Source: Caenorhabditis remanei
Taxonomy: Eukaryota > Nematoda > Chromadorea > Rhabditida > Rhabditidae
Reading direction: 5' to 3'
Assembly (NCBI RefSeq): GCF_010183535.1
Contig: NC_071332.1
Location: 17,608,001-17,672,000 of the forward strand
DNA: 64,000 nucleotides
In this document: positions 34,201-47,200 of the stretch, one piece after another
Layout: each line of letters begins with the position of its first letter
Numbering within the stretch: position 1 is the stretch's first letter
Notes under the pieces: generated by a model
What the model saw: the letters and a program-made list of their open reading frames with translations, nothing else
Databases searched by the model: none
What the model was told of the DNA's origin: nothing
Translations under genes and position numbers: made by a program

Positions 34201-37200
34201 ACGTCTTCAGCTTTTTGGTGGCACCAGTCTGGTAAGAATCTGATATCAGTAGAAAGCGGAAGACGTGAGAATTCTGAATCTGTATTCAGAGTTTTTCTAG
34301 GATGAGTTTGAGCAAAGTTACAACGGTTTTCTTGATTTCATGTCTCGTTTTTAATCTTGACTCTTGGAAAAAACCCAAATTCCTTAATGCCAAATTTACC
34401 CGAACTCTCACCTCGCCTCTTCACCCCAATAAGTTTGCCAATGAGTGTACAAATAAACAAATCGGAGCGAGTGAAGAAAGTGTTCAGTTTTTTGATCTAC
34501 TCCTCCCACTTTTTCTTTCCCGCCGATATATTTGCCCACCCTCTTACTGTTTACTCCCCGAGCATTTTTCTGCTCATTGAGAAGCTCAAAGTATGCCACA
34601 GCGCTAGGCGACCTTTTCACCCCACTCGATTTTTTGGGTTTTTTTCTCAAAAATTTGGAAGTTTCGGGGAGGAAATTTTGAAAAACCGTGAAAATTGGTT
34701 ATTTGGACCTGGCATATTCCAAAACGAGTGAAAAATAAATAAAATTATCTAGTTTATAAAAATTTCGGTTTCAAAACGTCCTGGTTTCAAACCGTCCTGA
34801 GACTGAGGTGTCGGTTTTTAAGTTTTTGGGTTCTCTAACGTCTCAATTTCACGATTCACGGTTTTGAAATGTCCCAGATTTGATCTTTTTCAAAATTGAC
34901 AACCCCATAATCTTGCCCTACCATTTCTCTAATTTTCAGCCAATAATCTTTGTTTTCTTCTCCAAATTTTTCTTGGAAAACCGACTCAACTTGTCTTTTT
35001 CTTTCCTGGTATCCCTATTTTTCTCCACCAGTCCCCCTCCAAATCTCCAAAAAGGAACTTGTCGGCAGATAATAAATCAAAAAGTATATATATATATATA
35101 TATATTTTTTTTTGGTGTGTGTTTTGGTTTTTTCAAGGTTTTTGAGATTTTCTGCGTGGTGTCTGGAGGCGGAGTTCCTTCCGATTCTTGGAAATAGGAT
35201 ACATTTTTCCGATGGTTACATTTTTTTACAAGATGTTTCAGGAGTTACGTGACTTTTTACTAAATATCAGTAGAGGTGGGTGTTAAGCTGAAGAAGTGAG
35301 GATTCAGAATCCGGTTTCAGATTTTGCGAGAGTTTGAGACATTGTAGTTCGGCCGGGTAACGTCCTATCAAATCGCTGAAAACAGATTATGAATCCTCAG
35401 GTTTTTAGCTTTCCGACGGACACTATTTCCAAAATTGGGAATTTTTTTGTAATTCTAGAATATTGGCTCTGGGATGTTTCGTAACCGACACATTTCAAAA
35501 CCATGATGTTTCGAAACATCTGATTTCGAAATGCCTCGGTTTCGAAACGTCTGGTTTCAAAACATCCCTGAGCCGTTTGGTCACTGTAAAACAAACTTTG
35601 GTCAGTGTAAAAATTGTGTCAGTGTATATATATTAGTTGTACACTGACAAAACAGATTTGGGACGTATTGAAACCAGACGATCAAAATTCGAGACATTTC
35701 ATAACCGTGACGGTTCAAAACCGGACGTTGCGAAACCATAACATTTAATCAGTTTTCGGGATTGGATAGCCCAAAACACCTCGTTTTTCAGTATATCTTT
35801 TGTTGTTCAGTACCGAAATCATGGTTTTGACACGTCCGGGTTTGAAATGTGGCTGATTTCAAAACTACCCCGGAGCCAAAACTTTACTCTTGTGTACTCC
35901 CACGTGGTAACTGATATGATATTCAACTTTTCCTTCTGAATTATTTAGTTTTTCAAAAAAAAAGGTCCCACATGATAAATGTTTGATCTATTAACACCTT
36001 CAACACCCTGCTCTCACATATCAAAAGTCAAGTTGTGTCTCCATACTTTTCTCTCCGTGTCATCTCCAGTCAAAACATTTAGTGGGACACCATAAATCAT
36101 GTCACTTAGTGTGAGAAGGAACGCGTTAGAAAAGTGATCATTTTTTTGAGAAATGTGGCCTTTAATGAGTTGTAGTTTACACCCTCCGAAAAAATTGAGG
36201 AAAAATGAGGTGAGTGGATGGCCTAGGTAACACAAAACTTGAAAAAAAAACTAGTTTCCCAACATGTTTTAATCAATTTTTCCCTCTGAAAACTCACAAT
36301 TACGGGAACAAGAAAATTTTGAAAGACTAGTTTTAGAAGGATATGAGTTTCTAGGCCAGAGAATTTTTTTGAAAAATTTTGAATTTTTCCGCAGATGGCC
36401 TAGAAAACGCCGAAAAGGAGTCGATCTTTCCTCTGAAGGTGTGCTGGTGGACTAGTTTTTTTTGTTTATTTTGGTTTTCTAGGCCACCAACACAAATTTT
36501 GAAGGTGCGGTTCGGCCGGTCCGAAGGCCCGGCTTAAAAAATAAACCAATTTTTTTCTAATTTTTTTTGACTTTTTTCAATTTTTCTTCGAAAATATGAC
36601 TATTTTTGATGATTTTTCAGAATTTATTCGAATTTTGAATACTAGTTGAATATTAGACTTATTCGCAAATAAATTCGAAAAAAAATTTTGAAGTTTGAAT
36701 TGTGAATTTTGCCGTCAATCGTTTTGACCCGGTTTGCAAAAAAAAAAGTCAAATTTTTGAAATTTTTTGAAATTTCTAACTCCAATGTTTCGACTTTTCA
36801 AGATCAAAGACATAACCTCCCATTTGTGGTTTGCCGCCTGCCTCCAAAAGTAGATCAAAATGAAACATCTATTTTTTCCGTACCCCCATTGAACTTCCCC
36901 TTTAGAACTCCCCCATTGAATTCTTCCAATGTATGTGTCTACTGGAAATATGTGTATCTCAAAGAACAAATGACCAGATTGACGTCAAGAGGGGGACTCT
37001 TTTAATAGTATAGACGGGCGGACACATAAACATCTCCCCCCACTTTTATTATTCTTCCCCCTCCCCCTCCCCTCTCATCGCTCCCCGAAAAAAAACATTT
37101 TGTTTGCATTCCAAATTGAGAAGGCTCCAGCCGGCCCCAGTAGTTTTTTTTTTTTTGAAAAATTGCAGTCTAGTGCGACAGATCTTCTGAAGCGTGGAAT

Positions 37201-38254
37201 TCCAGGCGACAAGAAAATAAAAAATTAGGAGAGCGCGAGATGTCTGAAATATATATCTGTTAGCTGTTCAATGAGCTGACCTTATTTTGTTTTTGAGAAG
37301 TGGCTCGATGAGCATTTTTTTTGCGATAATTGATGAAAGAGATGTTTGGAGTTTTGAAAACTTGGGGAGATGATCTTCTAAAGTTGGAAAATCAGAAAAT
37401 TTGAGAAAAAACTTATTTTTGTCCGCTCCTTCGGACCTTGCCGGGGCAAGCCGAGTTTTGACAACTATGTAGTGAGTGAGCCTGTGGTCTCACACCTATG
37501 GCCTTAAGCCTAAGGCCGTAGCCTGAGATCGTTAGCCTAAGCCTAAGGTCGTAAACCTAAAATAGTCGAACATTCTATTTTTTTGCAAATTATTTTTTGA
37601 TTCAAAAATAAACTCGAATTTTCAAATTTTGTATTGAGACAGGGCCGGCTTGTTGCAAGTCTGCCTGAGACTAAATTCGTAAGGATTCTCCCGCAAGCCT
37701 AAGCCTAAGGCGGTAAGCTTAAGGCCGTAAGCATAAGCCTAAAATGATAAGTCTAGGATCATAAGCCTAAAGACCGTGAGTCTGAAATCGTAAGCCTAAG
37801 CCTAAGGCTCTCATAAATCAACCAGGAACTTCAATTTTTGAATATCGAAACAACATCCTGTGTCCCCCCCCCCTTCCATCCAGGAAAACATTTTCCGCAT
37901 TCCATTTTTTTCTGGAATTCCTCCTCTCCTCCAACATTTTTCTCATTTTTTTGCTCTCAAAACTTTCCCCTCTTCTCTTCCACCATAATGACACATTACT
38001 AATCTTTTCTTTGCTTTACCACACCCCACTCGGCAGCACAGGCACTGTACACAAGGAATATTGCTCTTGCTCTTTTACCCCCCCCCCCCCCTCACTCCAT
38101 GCGGTACAAGTTTGCTCGCGGAGCACAGATTATTCCTTGCGGTTTCCGGAGTGTGCCGCTTAACTTTTTTCTTGGAATTTTTCTTTTTTTTGAAAAAAAG
38201 TTTGTTATAATTTTTGATTTTCAGTCAAACAACCCCCCTCAAAACTTCCCCAGC
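31270..38254. other. intergenic region between the cathepsin cluster and the PB1 gene
   Basis: No gene is supported. Contents: fold-back repeats of the AGATCTCGGCGAG family (31660-31775, and an inverted pair at 32745-32850 / 33335-33460); the TTTCAAAACGTCC family (34755-34880, 35440-35880); a (TA)n tract at 35082-35104; GGCCTAGAA motifs (36215-36490); a decayed GGCCCGG element (36500-36730, with a right end near 37457); and degenerate GCCTAA units at 37480-37820. Positions 38040-38250 are pyrimidine-rich and probably hold the PB1 promoter and 5' UTR. ORFs of 60-155 codons here read repeat DNA. Confidence 0.5.
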
Positions 38255-41200
38255 ATGGCCGATTGGAGTTATGTTAATCGTGAGAAGCAGATTCACGAGA
38301 AGGTGAGTAGAGCCTGTTTGCTGATAACGTTCTGAAAAAAGTTGAATTCAGCCAAAAAAATTTTCGAGAACATTTTTTCGATTTTTTTGGCTAACCAATT
38401 CTTTTATTGGACTAACATTGCCACGTATCAACAGTTACCTAGAATTGCGCTACAGTAACCCTAGATCCAGAATCCAAGAATCTGTCTACAGTAACCACCA
38501 TCTAGGGTACCCAACTGATCTCGAATCCAGGATCCATGTACAGTAACCTAGATCCAGGATCCAAAACTTCTGATAAAAAATTCTGAAAAATTTGCAAAAT
38601 CTGTGACTTTTGAGTGGTGACTCCTACCAAAAAATTTTCAACTACAAAAATGTAGATCTAGTTTTGATCTACACAACCAATACAAATTTGACCCTGTGGG
38701 CCCACAAGGAGCAGTGTAAAATTGCCTTGTAAAGTACCAATTTCTACATTTTTTTTTGAAAACTAAAAAAATTTTCCAGGTCTTCGACACACTCTCCCGT
38801 CCACTATCCCGTGCCTCCAAAGCTAAATCCGATGGTAACCAGTCGTCAAAAGAATCGCCGTCTCAGTCACCGTTAGTTTTTTTTTTTTGCAAAAAAAAAT
38901 TTGGAAAAAAAAGTCTTGTTGTCCGGGGTGAGCATGTTACTCGACGTGGCTCAAAATGTTTTTTTTTCAGTTTTTTGACATTTTTCCAGTCTTCTGGCGC
39001 ACCTTCGGCGCGTTTAAGACCATTTTGCTCATATTTGTCAAGGCGCGGGCAATTGGCGACAGAAATCAATATTCAAAAATTTTCGATTTTTTTCGAATTT
39101 TTTTGCGAACAAGTCAAAAATGTGAACATTTTTGAAGAAAAAAATGTTAATTTTTTTTTCATTTTTGAAGCCAGGCCGTTGGGAGAGTCAGCGTCTGGCG
39201 CACCTTCGGCGCGTTTTAGATTTTTAAATCCCCACAGCTCTTACCAACAAAGAAATTAAAAAATAAAATTTGAACGCGGAAAGAAAATTTTTTGGTAAAA
39301 GCTGGACCAAACCAAAAACAGGAAAAAGGGGAAACAAAAATGAAAAAGAGAAACGAAATGTCATTAGTAGCCCCCCTCCTCTCCTCCTATTGTTATACAT
39401 ACCACTGTTCCCTCCAAAAGAAAAAATGACTCACTTTTTTTAGTGACTTCTCGATTTCATTTTTTTTTACAAGAAAGACACTTTTTGATCTGGTCCCTCA
39501 TATTTTATATTTTTCATCTTTACTTGTTACAGAGGAATCAAAAAAAAGGTCTGTTGATCACTGAAGTTTGGGAGTCCAAATGGCTTAGCTTAGCAGTAAT
39601 ACCCCTGGACCCCCTGTCTTAGATGGGAAAAAAGACAAGAATAGCAAAAAAATGGATGACATGGATTATGAAGTGAGAAAGTGCGCTCTGGTGAGAACCT
39701 GAAAATCTTAGGAAAGCTGCACGCAGGTAGTGAGCTCGCAGTGAGATAATAAACTCGCAGCGTCACAGGTAGTAAGCTCGCAGCGTGAAACTTAACTTCT
39801 CAGTGATTACCCAGCATGCTTGTGAACTCGCAGCGTCACAGTAAGGTCGTCGAGTCTCCGTGAACTCGCAGCGTCATAGCCAACTTGCCATTGAACTCAC
39901 CGACGTTGCAGCGTCTTAGTAAGCTTATCGAGCAGCCGTGAGCTCGCAGCGTCATATAAAACTCGCAGCGTCATAGTCAACTTGTCACTGAACTCGCAGA
40001 GATCGCAGCCTGATATCAAACTCGCAGCGTCATATCTTAAGTTCATTGTGTCGGCGTGAGCTCGCAGCGTCATATCCAACTTGCCACTGAACTCGCAGTA
40101 GGCGCTACGTCTCGCCATGAGCTCGCAGCGTAATATAAAACTCGCAGCGGGTATTAGTGAGCTCGCCGTAGCGAGCTGTCACAATCTTAAGTCTAAACGA
40201 CAGTAACCAATCCCACGATCCCATTTTTACCATTTCCCAAAACCCACCCCTTCCAGACTCAGAAATGTCCCTCTAAAAGCAAGAAATAATCTCATTTCCA
40301 ATTTCTCTTTCTTGCTGCTCATTTCCGTGTTTTGAAGGTGTCGACATGTTACTCACCCAGCAGAAAAGTTTTTTCTCCTATTTTTTCAAAAGCAAAAATA
40401 ATAATAATGGGAACAAAGTGGCTAATGAGACATGGGGGATCAGAGATCTGTGGAGGAAGGTAATTAGTTGACGTTTGTAAACTTTTTTTTCGAAAAATTG
40501 GGAACCGATTACCTGGCAAAGACAAAAGGTCTCGGCGGGTACAAACCACACAAAGTTCCAGAGAAATTCCTGAGAATAATTGTGCATTGGAGCGCACTTC
40601 CATTCACACATGCATAGACACATCACAATCATCTTAAGCGTCCCCCTCGGAAACTTTTATGTATTTAGATAAAAAATATGGAAAATTTTGTTCCCAGAAG
40701 TGTTTTTTTCGAGGAACCAAATCTAGACTCATCTTGTTTTTTTTTCTGTGAAAAGTTGTTGTTTCTGTGAAAAGTTTTGGAAAATTAGATGTGTTCTTTG
40801 AAAAATTAATTTGGCCGTTTTAAAACTAGTAAACCAATTAAAAAGGGAATATTAGAAAATATGTTTCAAATAGTGTAGAAATACTCAAAAACTCTGATTT
40901 TGCTCAAATGTTTCAGTGCTCGCCGAACATTGTTATTTTTGGGTTTCTAGGCCATCAGCCCGGGTAATTGGCGCCAAAATTCAGAATTCAAAATTTTTCG
41001 AGTTTTTAGAATTTTTTTTTTGTAAAAAGAATTTTTGACTAACATTCAGAATTAGAAGATATTCTGAAAAATTATCAAAAATGTTCACATTTTCTATGAA
41101 AAATTGCAAAAAATGTTTTTAAAAAGTTTTGAAAAAATTGGTCTTTTTTGAAGTCGTGGCCTAGAAACACAAAAACAAACAGTTCGGCCACTGCAGTGAC

Positions 41201-44200
41201 CAATTTTGAGCATTTTCAAGCTGAAAATTCCTATTTTTTAAAAAGATTTTGAGTCCCAGAAACCTAGAAACCCAGATTCCCGAAATGCGTCAAATGCACG
41301 CCAGCGGTTTGGAAAAAAAGGGAAAAACTCTCAGAAAATGAGTAAAATTTGTTCAAAATTTTAAAAACTTGGCGAAAATCGATTAAAATAGGTCGAAATC
41401 GGTCAGAAATCGAGTTTTATTGAAAAACGCGTCAAAGGCACACCAGGGATTCTCAATCTCAATAATGACCAATTTTGAGCGTTTTCCAAGCTGAAAATTC
41501 ACTTTTCAAAGGGTTTTTGAGTATTATCATAGAAAAAATTTTCATATTTTTCTACACATTTTTAGAAAAAGAAATCGTTGAATTCCCAAAATCCCTCTTT
41601 AAATTCAATTGTTACCGCAATTTTTTTTCCTACAGTGTCGATATGCTTTGAGCTCAAAAAATCCGTTCTAAAAATAAATCTTCCCAAAATCCACTGGGTC
41701 CAAAAAACACAAAATAATTTCCCCCCCTAAAAGTCCAAAAATCTTTTTTCCTATTTTTTGTTTTAACCTTTGTCTATTCAGTATTCCCCTTTTCATTCAA
41801 GTGTTTTTAGCTTTTTAGCTCCTCCTTTCTTCTTTTTCCAAAGTTTTTTTGACACATTCACACCTATTGTGTCTTGTCGGGGAGCAGCTCTTCTTATTGT
41901 CTCCTCTTCGGAACCTTTTTTTCCTTCTGAGACATCTCCTAGACACATTTCAAGGAACTTGTTCCTCCTTTTGTTACCTTATTTTGCTGGAAAATTCTTC
42001 TTTTCTTCTGAAAAATCTGAAAAAAAATTTCTAGAAAAAGAAGAATCCTACTGTATGTTTCTTTCTACTTCAAAACTTGAAAAGAATAATAATAACAAGA
42101 AGATGCGTCTCTGGTCAACCGACATGTCTACGACGTCTTGGTAAGTTCCAGGAAACTTTTTTTTGAATTTTTTGAAGAAGACCCCTCTAATTTTCTATAC
42201 CTATACAAACTCCTTTCGTCACAAGTCTTATATGTCGTGAGACTTGTGCGTCACAATCAAAAAAAATTGTTGTCTGAGTATTATGTGTCTACTCATTTTA
42301 ATCAGATACGAAAAAAATTTCGAAAAAAAATTTTTTTTTCGACAAATCAGATGTCAAAATTAAAATCAGAACGCGTCTTGTTTTGGTTTCAGATTTTTCG
42401 AAATTAGATTTTGGAAATCAGATTACTCTGGAATTGGTAAGGGGGACTAGTTGGAGGTTTCTAGTCCCCGAAAATTTTCACCTGGAAATTTTTGCCGTTG
42501 AGCGCACTTCCTCTTTTTTTCCTTCTGGAATTTCCATTTGACAACTTTTTAGACTATGAGGTATGCGCCTTTAAAGAAGAAGACCTTGAAAAAAGTGAAA
42601 GAAAGAGAGGGCACAGAGAAACGAGAGTGTCTGACTTCTCTGCGTCTCCACCCCTACTCTAGGACAGTGACTTCAACGACCTGTAACTTTCCAAGTTGGA
42701 CTCGTACAAAAAAGTGGTCACCTGCAAAAATGAAGGCCTAAACCTGCTTAATATGGTTATCAAGTTTCAAAATTATAGGATAAGATAAGGTTGAATTACA
42801 CGCGGTCAAACTTTTGTTATTTTTCGAAAAAAAAAACACAATTTTTTGCTCGAATATTTTTTTTTGCTTAAATTTTAGTTTCAGGTGCATTTTATTTTAT
42901 CCAATATATAAAAATAAATAACCCATTCATATATATATATATATCAATGCCCTCCATGTACTCGATCTCTGACGCACTTCCTCTTTTGCTTTTTCCCTCC
43001 TAAATCCAATTTCTCTCTCCCGCATTCATTTCTTTTTTGCAACACCACACATATTTTTTTGAATATATACATATCACATTCAATTTGATTCCATTTATAC
43101 TTTACTCCATTCCCACATAGATCAAAAACTGGAGCACAAATTTTTTTTTTGGTGTATTGAGTCCTGATTGGGATGAAGATTTCTGGGAATTGAGGAGTCA
43201 AAGTATGGAATTTTTATTAGAGATTTATGAGAAGCACTTCCGGATTATATTATCTGAATTTTTGGACTTTATGAGAAGAGGGAAGTTGGATCAGAGGTCG
43301 AAAAATTATTCCGGTGCAATTTTAAACGAAAAATTTTAGTGCGTTTGCACCCCTGTTAAGGTCCTGAATTTTGATTTTTACGCTCTGTTAAAATCTTTAA
43401 AAAACACAAAAAACTTGAAATCTTAAAAATCTAAAAACAATTTTTTTTCGAAATATTGAACATTTCTTTGACCGCGTGTAATTCAGTCATATCTTCCCAA
43501 TCCTACAACCTTAAAACTTGGTAACTATATTGAGCAGGCCTCGAACTTCATTTTTGTAGTTGACCACTTTTTTGTACGAGTCTACCCTGGAAAGTTACGG
43601 GTCCTTGAAGGCACAGTCCTACAGAAGGGGGAGGAGTCTCGTTTCTCGGCGCCCTCTCTCTCACTCTCTTCTCACTTCAAGAATCTGTAACTGTCCTTAA
43701 AGGCGCATTCCCCAAAATTTAATCTGTGACAAAGTTTTCAACTGAAAATTCCAGAAGAAAACAATTTGTGAACTCTAAAGCCAAAAATAAACACAAAATA
43801 TGTATATTGTTCCAAAAACGTTGTCGTCTCGTGTCAAAAGTGCATCTCGTCATTTCCCGCCCGATTCGTATTCTTTTCTTCCGCCGTAAACACTACAAAG
43901 GTAGTCGTAGGTTTTGGTTTCTCAGTAGTCACCGCGAGCCGAACTCTCATTATTTATGTTTTGTTTTTTGTTTTTCGGACGGCCCCGAATTTTTTTTCAT
44001 TAAGCTTCGGTATGTATACATAGGAATGCTCATTATAGGGGTTCCCAAATTAATTTTGGCATCGTGTTAGGTGGTGTTTGTGTTTTGGAGGTGGGCATAG
44101 GGGGGATCAGGAGGGTAAGGGGATTATGGGAGAGCTAGGGGAACTCACTAGGGCGCTGCGAGCTTTTTTATACGCTGCAAGCTTTTTTCGTTATAAGATC

Positions 44201-47200
44201 AATTCCAGGCTGCGAGTTCTCTATCAGCATGTGAGCTATCTACATGTTTAAACGATCCCTTATGCGTTGGGAGTTCTTTGGTACGCTGCGAATTTTATTT
44301 TTACGCTGCGAGTTTTATTTTTACGCTGCTAGTTCTATTTTACGCTGCGAGTTAAATTTTTTTGCTGTGAGCTCAAGGCCACGTTACCATATCTCTAGAT
44401 CAGATCAATTTCAAATTTTACTCACCGCTGACGTACTTCTACGTCACAACTCCCCGATGATAAATTTCGAACTTTTTTCTCACCTAATCCATCAATTTTC
44501 ATTCATAATTTACTCACTCAGACAGTGCACTTTTATCTCCTCAGGGAAGATTAATGCTTGCCGGTTTTTGATCCATCCAACACAAAATTTTGGAGACTTT
44601 TTAGTGCTCTATTGGTGCTCTTCGGAGCAGAAAATTGTGGGGGCCATCAGTTTTCCGTTTCGAGCAAATAATTTATCTCTACTCACAGCTAACAGAATAA
44701 AAAAGATGGATGGAAGTGCAAAGTTTGGCTATGAATTATAAATCGAGTCGACATTTTCATTTTCCACTGATAATTTTTGGTCGAAGGGAAGGGAAAACGC
44801 TTATTTTCACGTCGAAAATATATTTTCTCAAATTTCCGGAATTTCAAAAATGATGTGAGAAGGATAAGTGGAGATCAAAATTGTCACGGAGTTTTCTTTT
44901 TCGGGAATAGGAAATGAGGAGAATTTCGGAACTTGGAGTTAGAGGGAGAGCTGACGTAGAATGGAAGTGGACGTACATATACTACTTCTGGATTTGAAAT
45001 TCTGATCTGTCAGAATTTTAGGGTACAAGAAAAGAACAGAAGTCAAGTTGGTCAGAATTCGAAAAAAAAGTGTAACTTTTTAGAAAAGCTTATATTACGA
45101 GGTATGCGCCTTTAAGGATATGTACCTTGAAGTTAGTGTGAGAGAGAGCGCGCGCAGAGAAACGAGAGTGTCTGACTTCTCTGCCTCTCCTCCCCTTCTG
45201 TAGGACTGTGACTTCAAGGACCCGTAACTTCCCTGGGTGGGCTCGTACAAAAAAGTGGTCAACTACAAAAATGAAGGCCTAAACCTGTTTAATATAGTTA
45301 CCAAGTTTTAAGATTGTAGGAAAAGTAGTGGCTCCATGACAAGTGATCAAGCTTTTGTTATTTTTCGAAAAAATAATTTTTGCTCAAGTACTTTTTTAGC
45401 TTAAAATTGTATAAGATATTGGCTCTACTGATTTAATATAAATTTGTGATGTTTACACAAAAATCGACTTTGCATAACATTTTTGAAATTTAGCAACTTT
45501 TCAAAATTTCGAAAATTAAAAAATTAAAAATTTATGAGCTTAAAATTGTGTTTCAGGCCTTTACCTTGGTAGTGACTTTTTTTGGGCTAAGACCGTGACC
45601 TATGTCCAAAACTAGAGAATGGCCTAGCTTCAAATCTATGTTCAATTTTGGGCTTAGTCCATATTCTGACATCATAAATTTTTGAACATTTCGGAAAAAA
45701 ATTTGCGACATTGAAATTTCTCGGTTTCAGATCGTTCTAGAACCCGATTTCCCAGAACGTGGGAAATTCCCATTTTTCAAAAAACATCCAGACCCCTTTT
45801 TGTACTCGTTCTGACACCTTCCCGTGTCTTGTTTTGTCTCAAAACGTACTTCTTTTCCTTTTTTTGTTTTGTTCCATGTTTGGTATACCTTATTATTATT
45901 ATCCGGCACGGGCCCCCTTCATGGACGGCCAAAAAAAGATATCCGATACTTTGCCTATCCATTTACCTATCTTGTTTTGATGGTTTTGTGAAAGAAAGAA
46001 ATTCCAGCAACACATTTTTTTGACCTTCCAGAATTTTTTTTTTCCAAAAAATTTCCAAAATTGAATCAACTATGCGTCATATAATAGTTCATATCTTCTT
46101 CTTCTATCCCTTCCCTCTCCCCTCCCTTTGACCAAGGGGGCGTGGCTCCTCAGGCTCCGCCCATTTTCGAGAAGTTAAAGAGAGGGGACATCAGTAGAGA
46201 AGGCAGCGGTGGCGGCCGCCTCGGACACAATGTCTAGAAATTTTTTGGCTAGAAATTCAAAAATTATATTTTTGAAATAATCATTTATAATAATAATAAT
46301 AATAATAATTGTGATTTCAGTTTCAACATGTTCTCCGGCGGAAGAAAAGTGAAATGGAATCATTTTGGCAAGAAGTATGCGTTGAGATTTTCGGATTACG
46401 AGATGGAATACGCGGATTTGTACGATGTGAGTTATCGGAGGGCTTAGTGGGTGGTATTCCAGATTTTTTTAAACGGCGGATTGAAAATTTAGAGTGGGTG
46501 GCCTAGAATCCGACACGTGCGGTCTTAGGCTTAGGCCGAACCGAGGCCTTACGGTCTTAGGCTTATGTTCGTCACATTGTCCAGACTACATACCTTTACG
46601 TCAGATTCTAAGTTCCATGCTCCCATGAAAAACGGTGAAAAAAAAACTGAAAAGTTGTTCCCACGCACCCAACTTTTTATTTCTTATTTTTCCGGGTTTT
46701 CTTATTTACCAATTATTTTCCACCTGACTCTGTGAGAGTCCCACGATACCTGAAAACTAGAAAAGTTTTTGACCTAGAGTCGCTACTCAGCGAATTCAAA
46801 GTGTTCCCTTAAAGTTCCTCCGTCCATCAAATCAAGTTGAAACCCATGACATTACTCTACTCTGACCCCTTTTTATGGGTGTGGTGTCGGGTTTCTTGAT
46901 GTTCTATTTTGAGAGAGGAAAAGTTGCCAAAAACTTTTTATCTGATGATGTAGGGGGACGATGAGGATTAGGGTTTCTAATAACAGATTAGAATGTTCTG
47001 GAAGGCATTGTTTTTGTGGGACACATTGAATAAGGTTAAGCCTTAGGGCATAAGCCTAAGGGATCTGCTGATCCGAAGTCTGAAAAAGGGTTAAGCCTAA
47101 GCCTAAGAATTCAATAAGCCTTAGTGATGGATTGAGCCCAAATCGACTATACTGGTTAAACCTAAGCCTAAGCGCCTCAGCCCAAATGGCACAGGCTGAA

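Larger units (their letters stand above)
38872..46320. other. 7.4 kb intron of the PB1 gene, repeat-filled
   Basis: The intron holds two direct TCTGGCGCACCTTCGGCGCG segments (about 38995 and 39194) around A/T-rich DNA, and a GAGCTCGCAGCG array (39720-40175). GGCCTAGAA motifs lie near 40945 and 41157. The TIR element is at 42557-43712 with a solo arm at 45100-45400, and a reverse GCTGCGAGTT array spans 44150-44375. The candidate alternative first exon ends at 42140. No separate gene is convincing. Confidence 0.55.

Noticed and set aside
34302..34731. Two overlapping ORFs of 92 and 124 codons
   Set aside because: They have no recognisable domain, overlap in different frames and are flanked by dispersed repeats; the start is inside repeat sequence.
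38756..39259. 167-codon ORF on the plus strand
   Set aside because: Only 38780-38871 is real coding sequence (exon 2). The rest is intron read-through over the GGCGCACCTTCGGCGCG repeat.
39720..40175. CRISPR-like array of GAGCTCGCAGCG motifs
   Set aside because: Spacing and unit are irregular, the host is a eukaryote and no cas genes are present.
44244..44741. 165-codon ORF on the plus strand
   Set aside because: Its first third is translated TACGCTGCGAGTTTTA repeat and the rest is AT-rich without a domain; it lies in the PB1 intron and has no splice or start context.
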